A stretch of DNA of 64,000 nt from Christiangramia oceanisediminis (GTDB taxonomy: Bacteria; Bacteroidota; Bacteroidia; Flavobacteriales; Flavobacteriaceae): contig NZ_JANCNS010000002.1 in NCBI RefSeq assembly GCF_022570735.2, positions 806,001 through 870,000 of the forward strand, in the 5' to 3' direction. Positions within the stretch are counted from its first letter, which is position 1, and each line of letters opens with the position of its first letter. This document shows, one piece after another, positions 25,534 to 34,812 of the stretch. Under the pieces are notes generated by a model, which saw only the letters and a program-made list of their open reading frames with translations, made no database searches and had not been told where the DNA came from. A program made the translations under genes and the position numbers.

Positions 25534-25558
25534 GGGAGGTAATCCTGCCACCCCCGCC
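25534..25558 (+). repeat. 3' tRNA-Pro fragment, degenerate
   Basis: AATCCTGCCACCCCCGCCA repeats the 3' end of tRNA-Pro (AATCCTGCCACCCCGACCA at 25368-25386) with one extra C and one substitution, and the T loop has lost its centre. It lies downstream of the intact tRNA in the same orientation and is followed by its own terminator, as expected for a decayed tandem tRNA or an attachment-site scar. Confidence 0.55.
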
Positions 25559-25563
25559 AAAAC

Positions 25564-25594
25564 AAAGCCCTGCACATTCGTGCGGGGCTTTTTT
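25564..25594. terminator. Bidirectional terminator
   Basis: AAAGCCCTGCAC pairs with GTGCGGGGCTTT (one T-G pair), loop ATTC, followed by a T-run on the + strand and by TTTGTTTT on the minus strand. It can end both the tRNA region and the AraC-type gene at 25628-26653. Confidence 0.75.
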
Positions 25595-25627
25595 GTTGGT
25601 CTAAGCTGAGACGGTGTGTAATTTAAT

Positions 25628-26653
25628 CTATACCGTATCCTTTTGATATTTCTTTCTGAATTCATACGGGCTAAGCCCATATTTTTGTCGGAACAATTTG
25701 GAAAAATAGCTTTTGCTGGCAATTCCTATCTTATCACTTACCTGGGAAATAGTGTAACTGGTCTCCAGCAATAGTTTCTTTGATATTTCCAGCCTTTTTT
25801 CCTTAACATAGGCGTTGATGGATTTACCATGCATCCTTCGAAATCCAAATTGAAGTTTATTGGAGTTCAAACCTACACGGTAGGCGATCTCCTTTATATT
25901 GGGCAACTCCCCTATTTCATTATGAATGATATCGTGGGCTTCCTCCAGAGATCGTACCTCGTGTTTTTTTAAAATTTCCTTTTCGGTATCTCCATTTACT
26001 TCTGAAGTGAAATCCTCTAATTGAGTAAGCAGCATTTTATGTACGACAGCTTCAAGGAAAATCTTTCTGAAACCTTTATCTACTGTAACATCCTGAAGTT
26101 GCTGAAAAAGATCGGCCATTTCCAGGTAATAATAACCTTTGTGATAAAAAGCATTTTTCGATTCCAGGTCCATGAGTAATTCTCTAACCGAAGGTTTCAT
26201 TTTCTGAATGGAACAGGACATGGATTCAAAAAAACTTTTCCTATTGATCTCCAGGCTGTTAAACGCTAAAGGAGAGTCCTTATGAAAACGTATGGAATGA
26301 GCTATGGTTGATTTTCCTGAAAGCAAACAATATTGAAATTGTTCCAGTACCTGTACATTTTCGGTTTCCTCGAAATAATGACTTAGTTCTCCTTCCAGCA
26401 CGTATAAAAACTTTAAGGGATGAATCTTATTTCTGAGAAAATTGATCTGTACCTCTTCCCTGAATTCACAGCAGTAATTTATAAAACCAATACCTTTATC
26501 AAATACTACCCCCTTTATATATCCCTGCCCGAGTTCACTGGGTATATTAATGGTGCACTCCCCGCAATTCGTACTGATTTGCGTATTGAATTGACCGGCT
26601 AATTCTTCCATTACCTGGTCTATAGGAATTGAATTAATATTATAGGTTAACAT
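25628..26653 (-). CDS. AraC-family transcriptional regulator (paralog 1)
   Basis: 341 aa. The C-terminal ~100 residues form two helix-turn-helix motifs, with IKEIAYRVGLNSNKLQFGFR in the first and YTISQVSDKIGIASKSYFSKLFRQKYGLSPYEFR in the second (written here as two overlapping parts: YTISQVSDKIGIASKSYFSK and KLFRQKYGLSPYEFR). The N-terminal ~220 residues have no family that I recognise; they may be a ligand or dimerisation domain. A homologous regulator lies just upstream (26909-27964) in the same orientation with 255 bases between. The target genes are unknown. Confidence 0.85.
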   Translation of the reverse strand: MLTYNINSIPIDQVMEELAGQFNTQISTNCGECTINIPSELGQGYIKGVVFDKGIGFINYCCEFREEVQINFLRNKIHPLKFLYVLEGELSHYFEETENVQVLEQFQYCLLSGKSTIAHSIRFHKDSPLAFNSLEINRKSFFESMSCSIQKMKPSVRELLMDLESKNAFYHKGYYYLEMADLFQQLQDVTVDKGFRKIFLEAVVHKMLLTQLEDFTSEVNGDTEKEILKKHEVRSLEEAHDIIHNEIGELPNIKEIAYRVGLNSNKLQFGFRRMHGKSINAYVKEKRLEISKKLLLETSYTISQVSDKIGIASKSYFSKLFRQKYGLSPYEFRKKYQKDTV

Positions 26654-26908
26654 CTCATGCTCCCTTTAGTTGGTTTATTCCTGTAATTAAGATTAAACCG
26701 GCTTGTAATTCATATTTCAGCAAATAAGTTCTGAAAAGAACAATTACCGGTCAACAGGCATCGTGACTTTCTTTAGTATAAGATAAAACAGGTTAAGACC
26801 CAAATTTTTAGCCGTTGAACCTGCAATACCTTCCATTCTGGAATCATTGCTTAACATACGGATTAATCAACGCATATCGCAGGAAATTAACTTTAATACG
26901 AACAACGC

Positions 26909-27964
26909 CTAATGTTTAGTTAAATGTCCATCGGTGCCAGGCAATACTTCTGAATTTCTTTTCAGCCTTCGGCGGAATTCAGAAGGGCTAAAACCATATT
27001 TTTCACGGAACATTTTAGAAAAATAGCTTTTGCTGCGAAGTCCTATTCTGTCCACTATTTCAGAAATTGTATAATTGGTTTCAATCAAAAGATCCCTCCC
27101 TCGCTCCATCCTGGCTGAAATGAGGTATCGATTTACAGTTTGCCCCAGATAGCGCCTGAAGCCTTCCTGTAACTTATTATTATTGGTCGCACAGCTGCGG
27201 GCAAGGTCTGTAACCGTCTTTATTTCTCCAAGGCGGTTCTTTATTATTCTCGTGGCACTTGCGATAATCTCGGCATCTTCAGCTGAACCAACTATGCCGG
27301 CTTCTGGATCCATGATTTCAGATTCATATAGGGATAATTGCCTCACCAGTATCTCGTGAGCCTTGGCATCCAGAAAGAGATATTCCAGCATGTCGTTTTT
27401 TTTAAAATTTTCGATATGCTCGAACAATTCTAATGACGCGAGATTGTAATTACCCTTGTGGATATATAACTTACTGCTATCAAAATTCTGGAACAGCCTG
27501 TTCATGATCTTCTCCCAGGCATGGATATTTTTTTTATCAAAATTTATCTGCAATCCGGATATATCCAGGATATTGAGAAAGTAAGGCCTGTTCTTTGAAA
27601 ATTTTAGAGAGTAAGGGGTGCCTTCAGGGATTGAGATAACGAAATTCTGGTACTTATCCAGCATAACCTTTTCCTGGTCTCCGTTAATTTTTAGCTCAGC
27701 TTTCTCTTTAAGATTAAATATGAGAATATTACGGGGCTCATCCCGCTGTTCGAAGAAGATCTCCATATCGGTATGATGGATCATCTTATACTGGAAAAGA
27801 TTGAACCCGTCATTAAACGCGATCCCTTTATAGATTCCTTCTCCAATTTCAGGAGGCAGGTTCAACCAGTATTGATTGTATCTCGAAACGACTTCAGCAT
27901 CCAGGTACCTGGCGTGCTCACGAATGTATTCTTCAGGATTTACAGTCCCTAAACTTATTTCCAA
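26909..27964 (-). CDS. AraC-family transcriptional regulator (paralog 2)
   Basis: 351 aa, same architecture as the regulator at 25628-26653. The DNA-binding end carries VTDLARSCATNNNKLQEGFR and YTISEIVDRIGLRSKSYFSK. The N-terminal parts also align in outline (LNLPPEIGEGIYKGIAFNDG here against INIPSELGQGYIKGVVFDKG there), so the pair arose by duplication. Residues differ enough in the recognition helices to bind different sites. No metabolic partner genes are adjacent. Confidence 0.85.
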   Translation of the reverse strand: MEISLGTVNPEEYIREHARYLDAEVVSRYNQYWLNLPPEIGEGIYKGIAFNDGFNLFQYKMIHHTDMEIFFEQRDEPRNILIFNLKEKAELKINGDQEKVMLDKYQNFVISIPEGTPYSLKFSKNRPYFLNILDISGLQINFDKKNIHAWEKIMNRLFQNFDSSKLYIHKGNYNLASLELFEHIENFKKNDMLEYLFLDAKAHEILVRQLSLYESEIMDPEAGIVGSAEDAEIIASATRIIKNRLGEIKTVTDLARSCATNNNKLQEGFRRYLGQTVNRYLISARMERGRDLLIETNYTISEIVDRIGLRSKSYFSKMFREKYGFSPSEFRRRLKRNSEVLPGTDGHLTKH

Positions 27965-28335
27965 ATGCTATTTTCGTTCAAAATAAATAAATGGAAGGCA
28001 AAGCTTTAAGTTATTACATTTTTTAAACTCTATTTTGTTAGAAATTGGTTCATTATTGTTAGATCTTTAAAAAACACTGCGAATACTATAATTCGCGGTT
28101 ATATAGCCCCAAGAAATTAAATTCAGGATTAAAAAAAATAGAGGCCATAAACTAAAACTTTATGACCTCTATTCGTCCCATTTAGACTTAACCTAATACC
28201 TCGATACCGAAAATAAGTCTCCTTTTTTAAAAATCATGAAACTATTGAAATGGATCCTAACAAAATTGAACTTTTATAATAATATTAAGAACTAATATCC
28301 CGTCATTAGCCTGAAAAAACAATCCTGTTGATCTT
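27965..28335. other. Intergenic region, 371 bases
   Basis: It holds the upstream region of the second AraC-type gene and a terminator (28138-28172). I see no coding region of useful length, no tRNA and no exact TAnnTTTG element on either strand close to a start; CAAATGCTA near 27965 is a one-base-longer variant on the minus strand. Confidence 0.5.
28138..28172 (-). terminator. Terminator downstream of the 117-aa unknown gene
   Basis: AATAGAGGCCATAAA pairs with TTTATGACCTCTATT with one G-T pair, loop CTAAAAC. On the minus strand it is followed by a run of eight T, so it ends transcription of the gene at 28336-28689. Confidence 0.75.
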
Positions 28336-28689
28336 TTAGGTGTTACCTTTTAGCAATATAAATTCCTGGATACTATCATCATCCTTGCTGAAGGTAATTT
28401 TCACCCTGTAATTACCCGGGTTATCATTTAATTGAAATTCGCCTGAAGCAGCTTCAAATCCTCCGCTTGACGCAATAGAAATACTAATGAACTCGCAATT
28501 GCGAATAGATCGAACACGCCGTAACTCTTCCCTGGTTAGATCAAACCTTTTCTCCAGCCTTTCAAGGCAGGTTTTCATATTACCAGAATATTTTGATGAC
28601 CTCATATTATTATACAAGCTGTGATAAACATCAGTAATATCCTCAATTTTAAACCTGGAACCTGACTCAATAGGAACAAATTCTAACAA
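28336..28689 (-). CDS. Hypothetical protein, 117 aa
   Basis: Soluble, no signal peptide. The N-terminal half is helical and charged (YHSLYNNMRSSKYSGNMKTC, LERLEKRFDLTREELRRV); the C-terminal half is beta-rich (ISIASSGGFEAASGEFQLND, YRVKITFSKDDDSIQEFILL). I recognise no family. It diverges from the histidine kinase gene; 99 bases separate the two starts. It has its own terminator at 28138-28172, which supports it being real. Confidence 0.55.
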   Translation of the reverse strand: MLEFVPIESGSRFKIEDITDVYHSLYNNMRSSKYSGNMKTCLERLEKRFDLTREELRRVRSIRNCEFISISIASSGGFEAASGEFQLNDNPGNYRVKITFSKDDDSIQEFILLKGNT

Positions 28690-28747
28690 AATCGGTTATG
28701 ATTGACCCAGCAAGTATGCAGATGGTCATTTTAACTCTTGTTGATTA

Positions 28748-28755
28748 TATATTTG
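28748..28755 (+). promoter_or_regulatory. -7 element upstream of the histidine kinase
   Basis: TATATTTG matches TAnnTTTG and lies 33 bases before the chosen ATG. No TTG at -33 spacing is seen. Confidence 0.4.
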
Positions 28756-28788
28756 AAGTTTACAATTCATTACCACCAAATAAGTTTA

Positions 28789-29925
28789 ATGAAAAGAGCG
28801 GCAACCTATATAAGAGAAAATAGTCTGGGCATCATTGAGTCCTGGGAAAAACAGGTGAAATTAGAGATAGAAGCCTCTAAGGAAACCCCCAGCCTGGCCT
28901 TAAGAAACCAATTACCACAAGTGCTTAAGGATATTTCAGGAATCCTGGACAGTTTCGATAAGGTAGAGGATATCAAATCGAATGCACCTTTCAAAGAAAT
29001 AGTTGAAAATAGCCTGGAACATGGTAGACACCGGGCTTCTACCGCAAATTATACCATAGCGGGAATATTAAAGGAATATATGATCTTTCATAGGGTTCTT
29101 ACAGATCTGCTCATGGAGAAAAATGTATATAGTGTAGAGACAGGTATCATCTTAAAACGCACTATAGAAACAGCCATGCTTCACTCGGCGAGTTCTTTCA
29201 ACAATTCAATTAATGAAATGAAGGAGAAAATGGTTGGAACCCTGGTTCACGACATCAGGAATCCTATATCTGCAGCTTACCTGGCGCTGGATCTTTTGGA
29301 TGTACATGCAGGACCTCAACATATTTCACGGGTAAAGAAAATGGCTGTTAACAGCCTGGACTACTCCATGAGACTTATCGAAGGTCTCCTTGACGCGATT
29401 AGCCTGGAAGCTGGTGAAGGCATCACCCTTAATTTCCAGGAGAAGGATATACTTCAGGATATAGAATGGGTAGTAAAAGAAACAGCAACGATCTTTCAAA
29501 ACGAAATAAAGCTCAATTGCGATAGTTCTGAAGTTCGAGGTGTATTTGACGGGGTTGCCATTCGCCGGGTCCTTGAAAACCTGGTTACCAACGCCGTAAA
29601 ATACGGTGATAAATGCAAACCTGTAAATATTAGCGTCTTTGACCAGCAGGAACAAGTATGTATTTGCGTGCATAATACCGGGAAAGCGATTCCCGAGGAC
29701 AAACAGAAACAAATTTTTAATTACCTGCATTCCGAAAAATCGGCTGAAAACAGAGGTTTCAGAAGCTGGGGAATGGGCCTGTGTCTGGTAAAAGCGGTCA
29801 CAAAAGCACATGGCGGACATATCGAGGTGAATAGTGACGATAATACGGGTACCGAATTCAGGATTTCCATAGATAAATTCAGAAATCAGCCTGGACAGCT
29901 AAAATCGAGGGTACAGTATAATTAG
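28789..29925 (+). CDS. Sensor histidine kinase with RsbRD-like N-terminal domain
   Basis: 378 aa from the ATG at 28789 (MKRAATYIRENSLGIIESWE); a TTG at 28738 lies before the probable promoter and is rejected. Residues ~1-140 resemble the RsbRD/N-terminal helical sensor domain; there are no membrane helices, so it is cytoplasmic. HisKA: H154 in TLVHDIRNPISAAYL. HATPase: the N box RRVLENLVTNAVKYG (260-273), HNTGKAIPEDKQKQIF and the G2 box GMGLCLVKAVTKAHGG (328-343). No response regulator is adjacent, so it is an orphan kinase. Confidence 0.88.
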   Translation: MKRAATYIRENSLGIIESWEKQVKLEIEASKETPSLALRNQLPQVLKDISGILDSFDKVEDIKSNAPFKEIVENSLEHGRHRASTANYTIAGILKEYMIFHRVLTDLLMEKNVYSVETGIILKRTIETAMLHSASSFNNSINEMKEKMVGTLVHDIRNPISAAYLALDLLDVHAGPQHISRVKKMAVNSLDYSMRLIEGLLDAISLEAGEGITLNFQEKDILQDIEWVVKETATIFQNEIKLNCDSSEVRGVFDGVAIRRVLENLVTNAVKYGDKCKPVNISVFDQQEQVCICVHNTGKAIPEDKQKQIFNYLHSEKSAENRGFRSWGMGLCLVKAVTKAHGGHIEVNSDDNTGTEFRISIDKFRNQPGQLKSRVQYN

Positions 29926-30089
29926 AGAGCACACAGGATCTTCTGCAGACTATTAAAAGATCCAGACCTTTAAGTTTCCTTTTAGTTCAACCTGCACTAA
30001 AAGGTTTCCACACTTTTCATACTAAAATAATTCATTCATTGACATGCTCAACCTGGTTCAGGTTGATGATATCATTTCTAGATATATTC

Positions 30090-30629
30090 TTAATCCTGTC
30101 TGGGCTGGTGAGCTTTATCTGCAACCTGGCTGATCCTTGAAAGGATTTGCCATTTACCATTATCAGCTTTTATCCAGGTGTCAATCATATCAAAATGTGG
30201 TGGTAACTTACCTGCCCCTTCCTGTTGCCAGTCCAGGGTCCAGCTTACTCTTGCAACCGCTATTGGACCTAATTCTTCAGAAATCCTTAGCGAGGTGACT
30301 TCAGCAGAGGTTGCACTCATTCCTTTCATTCCAAGATACATTTCCCGTGTAATGGGCGGTGTGTCTCCATAGACCCGGATCAAGCGGAAATCTTTATGCA
30401 TCAAATCTTCAACCTTACTCAGGTCATTTGCGACCAAAGCAGCAGCCCAATCTTTCTCAAGGGCAAGGATCTCTTCCGAAGTTCTGGCAGTTAATAGATC
30501 GCCTATCTTTAAATTATTTTTGGCTCTGTTATTAGAACTGAAGGACTGAAATAATATAAGGATAGCAAAGATACAGGAGATAATTACCAGGATTCTCTGG
30601 CTCCTGAACCAATCGATATACATTTTCAT
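30090..30629 (-). CDS. NTF2-like/DUF4440 (SnoaL-like) protein with N-terminal membrane anchor
   Basis: 179 aa. A hydrophobic segment (ILVIISCIFAILILFQSF) is followed by a cone-shaped NTF2-like domain of the DUF4440 type (ILALEKDWAAALVANDLSKV, FRLIRVYGDTPPITREMYL, HFDMIDTWIKADNGKWQILS). Members bind small hydrophobic ligands or act as enzymes; no catalytic residue can be named here. It is the last gene of a run of minus-strand envelope genes. Confidence 0.78.
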   Translation of the reverse strand: MKMYIDWFRSQRILVIISCIFAILILFQSFSSNNRAKNNLKIGDLLTARTSEEILALEKDWAAALVANDLSKVEDLMHKDFRLIRVYGDTPPITREMYLGMKGMSATSAEVTSLRISEELGPIAVARVSWTLDWQQEGAGKLPPHFDMIDTWIKADNGKWQILSRISQVADKAHQPRQD

Positions 30630-30659
30630 ACTATTGTTTTGAGTTTATTTCTTTGGTGA

Positions 30660-31673
30660 TTAATTGAATTCCCAGCCTATCCCGGTTTGTACCACATAAT
30701 CCACATCTGCCGCTCCTTCTACCGCCTGGTTATCGTAGTTTAGCGTTAAGCCCGCCTTGACATAAAAATCAAGGGGAAGATCATATTTGGTATCCAGTAC
30801 GTAATCTATTCTCCACCTTCCGCTCTCGGTTAAACTGGGGTAGACGATGAGCCTGGTAAGCAGGCTCCAGTCGCCGATATCATATAAGTTCAATTCAGAC
30901 CCGGCATAGGCCTCCAGGGAGTTCAGGTTAGAAACCCGATTTTCAAAATTTTCGTTCACTCCTGAAATTCCTCCTTCAACCGCCAGGTACGAAACATTGG
31001 TATGAATGATATATTTACCCATACCAGCTTTAAGGTTAGCACGCAAATTCAGCAGCTGCTCCGTATTGGACAGGAATGAGATCACCGAACTAAAATACCA
31101 GTCTTTTTTTAGGAAAGCCCGGTAGGACAGATCCCCGTCCTGGCGTTTAACCGGGTCCACATTATCCTGGTTGGAACGCAAAATGCTATAGCTTGCCTTT
31201 AACCACCATTTTGGAGCGGTATATCCAATATTTGCCCTTCCTCCTATCTGGTTAAAATTATTGGCTTTTGTAAAACTATAATCGGCATCAATCGAGGCAC
31301 TCACCCTGCTCCAGAAGTCCTTTTCATAGGATTTAAAATACACGATCTCGTCTCTTTGAACCACAACCGTATCCCCAGTTATCCTGTAGATCTCCCAGTC
31401 TGGATAATCTACAGAACTTATCGTACCGTTGAGCCTTCTGCCATCTGTGAGATTAATTAGGTACGTGCTTTGAGAATAGAGTTCCTTAACCTTATCCCAT
31501 TCGATCTTGAAATCACTGTCGCTATAGTCGGTTTCAATGGTAATAACACCCTTATCCAAGGCCTTTACTTCACCAACCATGATGTTGTTATTGGTAAAGA
31601 CAAGAGAATCCTTTTGTGCAACCAGGTTGATCTGAAAAAAGAACATACAAACAGAGCATACTAGTAATCTCAT
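30660..31673 (-). CDS. DUF481 (YdiY-like) outer-membrane protein
   Basis: 337 aa from the ATG at 31673 (MRLLVCSVCMFFFQINLVAQ), which gives a proper signal peptide and does not overlap the upstream gene. The N-terminal ~100 residues contain a small beta-domain (LTDGRRLNGTISSVDYPDWE) often found before DUF481. The rest is an amphipathic beta-strand series ending VDYVVQTGIGWEFN with a C-terminal aromatic residue near the end, typical of outer-membrane barrels. Function unknown. Confidence 0.78.
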   Translation of the reverse strand: MRLLVCSVCMFFFQINLVAQKDSLVFTNNNIMVGEVKALDKGVITIETDYSDSDFKIEWDKVKELYSQSTYLINLTDGRRLNGTISSVDYPDWEIYRITGDTVVVQRDEIVYFKSYEKDFWSRVSASIDADYSFTKANNFNQIGGRANIGYTAPKWWLKASYSILRSNQDNVDPVKRQDGDLSYRAFLKKDWYFSSVISFLSNTEQLLNLRANLKAGMGKYIIHTNVSYLAVEGGISGVNENFENRVSNLNSLEAYAGSELNLYDIGDWSLLTRLIVYPSLTESGRWRIDYVLDTKYDLPLDFYVKAGLTLNYDNQAVEGAADVDYVVQTGIGWEFN

Positions 31674-31680
31674 AGGCAGC

Positions 31681-32496
31681 TTATTTTGGAAACAAGAGAA
31701 CGAATGCGGCTCTGAAGCCCCATTCTGATGTATTCGCATTCCCGTATGGAATCCTTGGTCCTACGGCTACCTGGGCCAACTGGCTCCCAAGGCTTATTAC
31801 CTTGGAACCAGTTAGATTCACTGTTCCCGAAGTAGCATCAAAATCCCAGTTCTGGGTAAGTTCAGTATTCAATGTAATCGCATAACCACCTGTAAAATTC
31901 TTCGCGATAAAAGGCTGAACAAAAGTGGCATTGACATCAGGCCTGTCATCATCTCCGGTTACAGACCAGATATGGTTGGCCAGCGCACCTATGGTTATAT
32001 CGCCAATCTGTTTAAGAGCAACCCCGGTTGGTCCAATTCCAAATTTTTCAAGTCCAAGGTTATCGGTAGCTGTTGGCAGTAAAAATACCGGACCAACTCC
32101 CCAGATCAGCCCTCCTGAAGATGGTTCTTTGGGAGAAAAGAATGAACTAACCACGGCATCGCCAAGCCCGGTTTGCCTGCCGCTATTTCCAGAGACGTCA
32201 TTTTGATGAATGATTGGAAGAATGAGTCTTCCAATCAGGTTCCAGTCTTCACTGATACTAATTGGAACCACCGGTTGAAAATTCATGGTAAACCTACGAC
32301 CATCAGATGGCCCCACCCCGAAATCGAAATTTCCCTGGAACGGAACACTGATCAAACTGGCCACAGGATTCTGTAATTTCTGGGCTAGTTCATCGGCACT
32401 TAACTGTTCTTCCTCCTGGCCCACCACCATAAAAGGCAAGAGAAAAATCAAAATAAAAAGAGGGGTTATTTTTCTTTTTGAGGTAAATTTTTTCAT
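31681..32496 (-). CDS. Outer-membrane beta-barrel protein (family often mis-named 'neuromedin U')
   Basis: 271 aa from the ATG at 32496 (MKKFTSKRKITPLFILIFLL), which yields a signal peptide; the longer frame to 32625 overlaps the next gene. After LSADELAQKLQNPVASLISV the sequence follows the PF13557-like barrel pattern (FGVGPSDGRRFTMNFQPVVP, LGDAVVSSFFSPKEPSSGGL, ITLNTELTQNWDFD). It ends in FVLLFPK. Transport of a hydrophobic compound is suspected in related phenol-degradation clusters; here the substrate is unknown. Confidence 0.78.
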   Translation of the reverse strand: MKKFTSKRKITPLFILIFLLPFMVVGQEEEQLSADELAQKLQNPVASLISVPFQGNFDFGVGPSDGRRFTMNFQPVVPISISEDWNLIGRLILPIIHQNDVSGNSGRQTGLGDAVVSSFFSPKEPSSGGLIWGVGPVFLLPTATDNLGLEKFGIGPTGVALKQIGDITIGALANHIWSVTGDDDRPDVNATFVQPFIAKNFTGGYAITLNTELTQNWDFDATSGTVNLTGSKVISLGSQLAQVAVGPRIPYGNANTSEWGFRAAFVLLFPK

Positions 32497-32569
32497 AACA
32501 CTTTGATTTTTAGTTGTTCTTATAAAACTAATTATTTTTTTGTATCTAATTGTTAGCCAGCCATTAAAA

Positions 32570-33730
32570 CTAAAATGCTTCGGTAAAATTAAAGTACAGG
32601 CCCGATGATTCGCGACCAATTCCAAAATCGATCCTAAGGTTCATCCTGGGTTGCACTTCGAAGCGGTAACCCACCCCGAGATTCGGGATCCACTCGTTGA
32701 TGGAATCGAGGTCATTTGCAATGCTTCCGGAACCCAGCCAGGCTGCAATTCCGTGTTTACTCAGTTCCTGGTTGGATTTTAGGAACATATGCCTCCATTC
32801 CGAGATTAGGTAAACCCCGCTGCGATCGCGATACTGCCCATCTATATAACCCCGCAGGGCATTGGTGCCTCCAATTTTGGTCAATTCTTCATAGGGAATA
32901 TCACCAGTACCTACTCTCCCATATAACTTAACGGCAATGGTATTCCCTTCCCTGGCGATCTGGTGATAAGTCCTGATGTCCAGTTCATAAATGTTATAAT
33001 CGTTGTCACTGCCCAGGTAATCTCCATAAAAGGTCGCGTTGAAATTCACGAACCAGCCTTTCCAGGCATTTACGGTAATATCGCGACTATCGTAATTCAG
33101 GTTAAGCTTGAGCCCGGAATTAAAATTTTCAGGTCCAAACCGGTTGTAATAGTCATTCTGTTCCATATAAGGGTTTAGCTCGGTGACCCTGGTTCTATTC
33201 AGGTCTACGCCTACACCTGCATATATATTCGGCATCACCCTTAACAGGAAGGTAGGAGCGATCTGGTATCGCTTTCTTTCATAAGCCGTGGTGCTATCTC
33301 CCAGTGATATCCTGTTGATCTCTGAAAATCCCACCCCGAAATAATTATCGTTCGCACTCGAGAATTTTCCAACAAAATTGAACCTGATCTTATCCTGAAA
33401 CCAGAAAGAAGCCAGTTTGGCATTAAAGCCATAGTTCCCCTTGGTACTGAAGAAAGTATTTATTGGAATGGAAGATCGTTGAATGAGCGTATCTTCGGGG
33501 TTGGTTTTGAAAGTATACAAAATCCCCGCTCCCAGTAGCAAACCGTTTTCAGGGGTGTAACCAGGCCCGGCCAGAACGCTCAAAAAAGGCCTGCCTTCTT
33601 CTATGGCAGCTTCCTTCTTTGCCGCCCTTTTTTGAAAATATCCCTTGATGCCTTTTTCCTGGGTATAAGCATCTATGCTGAAGAATATCAGCAGGAAGAA
33701 ACAAACATATTTAACAAGGTCAAATTTCAT
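32570..33730 (-). CDS. BamA/TamA-family outer-membrane barrel without POTRA domains (copy 1)
   Basis: 386 aa from the ATG at 33730, which overlaps the upstream stop by 4 bases and starts a signal peptide (MKFDLVKYVCFFLLIFFSID). The barrel shows the loop-6 motif as NALRGYIDGQYRDRSGVYLI (the RGF/RGY motif of Omp85 proteins) and ends in an aromatic-rich strand (SSGLYFNFTEAF). No POTRA repeats are present, so it is a surface-antigen D15-like barrel rather than a full BamA. Substrate unknown. Confidence 0.82.
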   Translation of the reverse strand: MKFDLVKYVCFFLLIFFSIDAYTQEKGIKGYFQKRAAKKEAAIEEGRPFLSVLAGPGYTPENGLLLGAGILYTFKTNPEDTLIQRSSIPINTFFSTKGNYGFNAKLASFWFQDKIRFNFVGKFSSANDNYFGVGFSEINRISLGDSTTAYERKRYQIAPTFLLRVMPNIYAGVGVDLNRTRVTELNPYMEQNDYYNRFGPENFNSGLKLNLNYDSRDITVNAWKGWFVNFNATFYGDYLGSDNDYNIYELDIRTYHQIAREGNTIAVKLYGRVGTGDIPYEELTKIGGTNALRGYIDGQYRDRSGVYLISEWRHMFLKSNQELSKHGIAAWLGSGSIANDLDSINEWIPNLGVGYRFEVQPRMNLRIDFGIGRESSGLYFNFTEAF

Positions 33731-34785
33731 ATCCCGAATCGGTAGTTTATGGATGTCATCAGCTGAAATCGACCGGGACCAAAACCGGTTTCCAGCCTGT
33801 ACCACCAGTGCTTATTATGGTTATACTGAAACCCTACCTGGAAAGACCATTCCCCAACCGGAACCTTATCAAACCTGTATCGCAATGGGGTACTTCCCAA
33901 ATCCCGGCCTGCCAGCCAGTTATCCAGGGCAGTCACCAGCCGGTCTACCACCAGTTTCTGTGGAATACTCAGGTCATCATACCAGTTCATAGCCTCATCG
34001 GCAATCTGGGCTTTCAGGTCGTCCAGGTTATCCTGGTCGAACTTCGAAAAGATGGTGGAAATTGGTAATTCCCCGCCCGAATCCTGGGTAATTCGTTGAT
34101 GCTGGATCCCGATGGTGGGTATAAAACTTCGGTTTCGTCTTCCCAGTTCAATATTTCGGCCTATCCGTAGCGAGCTAACTATTCCCTGCACGGGATCTGA
34201 AAGGGAACTCACATCGGTCCAGGAATAATTCAAATTAGCCGCTGCAAAATAATTTCCGATTCCGTAGGCGACCACGCCCCCAAAACCCCAGGTTTCACCA
34301 GATGGGTTCCCTTCCACCTCGATATTCAGAGGAACACCAATTTGAATATCGCTCCTTGACTCCGATCTCGCATAAATACCATAGAGGTTGAGAAATGGAA
34401 ATACCCAGGCATCGGCTCTTACATTGATGATATTAGTTTGATTCTGAACGGTCTTAAAATCCACGAAATCTATGCCCACCAGGTCTAAATCGCCCAGCCC
34501 AATAGCAGGATTCTCCAGGTCGAATTTCGATTCCTGGTAGATATAATTAACCATGATCCCAAGGGGATGCGGGAAATCTATTCCTTTTTCCCTGATCTTC
34601 CCTCCAAATATGGGAAGTACATAGGGGTATGGAATAGCTGCCAGGCTGTCCCTTTCGCTTTTATCTAATTTAGTTACCTGGGAATTCGCAGGGCTACCTA
34701 TAAGAATCATAAGCACACACAAGATCAAACCCAGCGTGAAAACAGGTTTTTGGATTGTTGAATGATACGGGCTTTTTCTTCTCAT
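33727..34785 (-). CDS. Predicted outer-membrane protein, unknown family
   Basis: 352 aa with a signal peptide (PVFTLGLILCVLMILIGSPANS) and alternating strands typical of a barrel (NQTNIINVRADAWVFPFLNL, EWSFQVGFQYNHNKHWWYRL), ending MTSINYRFGI. A helical insertion lies at about residues 235-290 (DQDNLDDLKAQIADEAMNWY). I recognise no named family. It sits between two Omp85-like genes and overlaps the downstream one, so it may cooperate with them. Confidence 0.72.
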   Translation of the reverse strand: MRRKSPYHSTIQKPVFTLGLILCVLMILIGSPANSQVTKLDKSERDSLAAIPYPYVLPIFGGKIREKGIDFPHPLGIMVNYIYQESKFDLENPAIGLGDLDLVGIDFVDFKTVQNQTNIINVRADAWVFPFLNLYGIYARSESRSDIQIGVPLNIEVEGNPSGETWGFGGVVAYGIGNYFAAANLNYSWTDVSSLSDPVQGIVSSLRIGRNIELGRRNRSFIPTIGIQHQRITQDSGGELPISTIFSKFDQDNLDDLKAQIADEAMNWYDDLSIPQKLVVDRLVTALDNWLAGRDLGSTPLRYRFDKVPVGEWSFQVGFQYNHNKHWWYRLETGFGPGRFQLMTSINYRFGI

Positions 34786-34812
34786 AGCTACTTTAATTAG
34801 GCGTGTACGTGC

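Noticed and set aside
25204-25722. Open frames across the tRNA-Pro region
   Set aside because: They run through the tRNA gene, its terminator and the 3' end of the AraC-type gene; not coding.
28738-28788. TTG start for the histidine kinase
   Set aside because: It precedes the -7 element at 28748-28755, so it would not be transcribed from that promoter; the ATG at 28789 fits the domain start.
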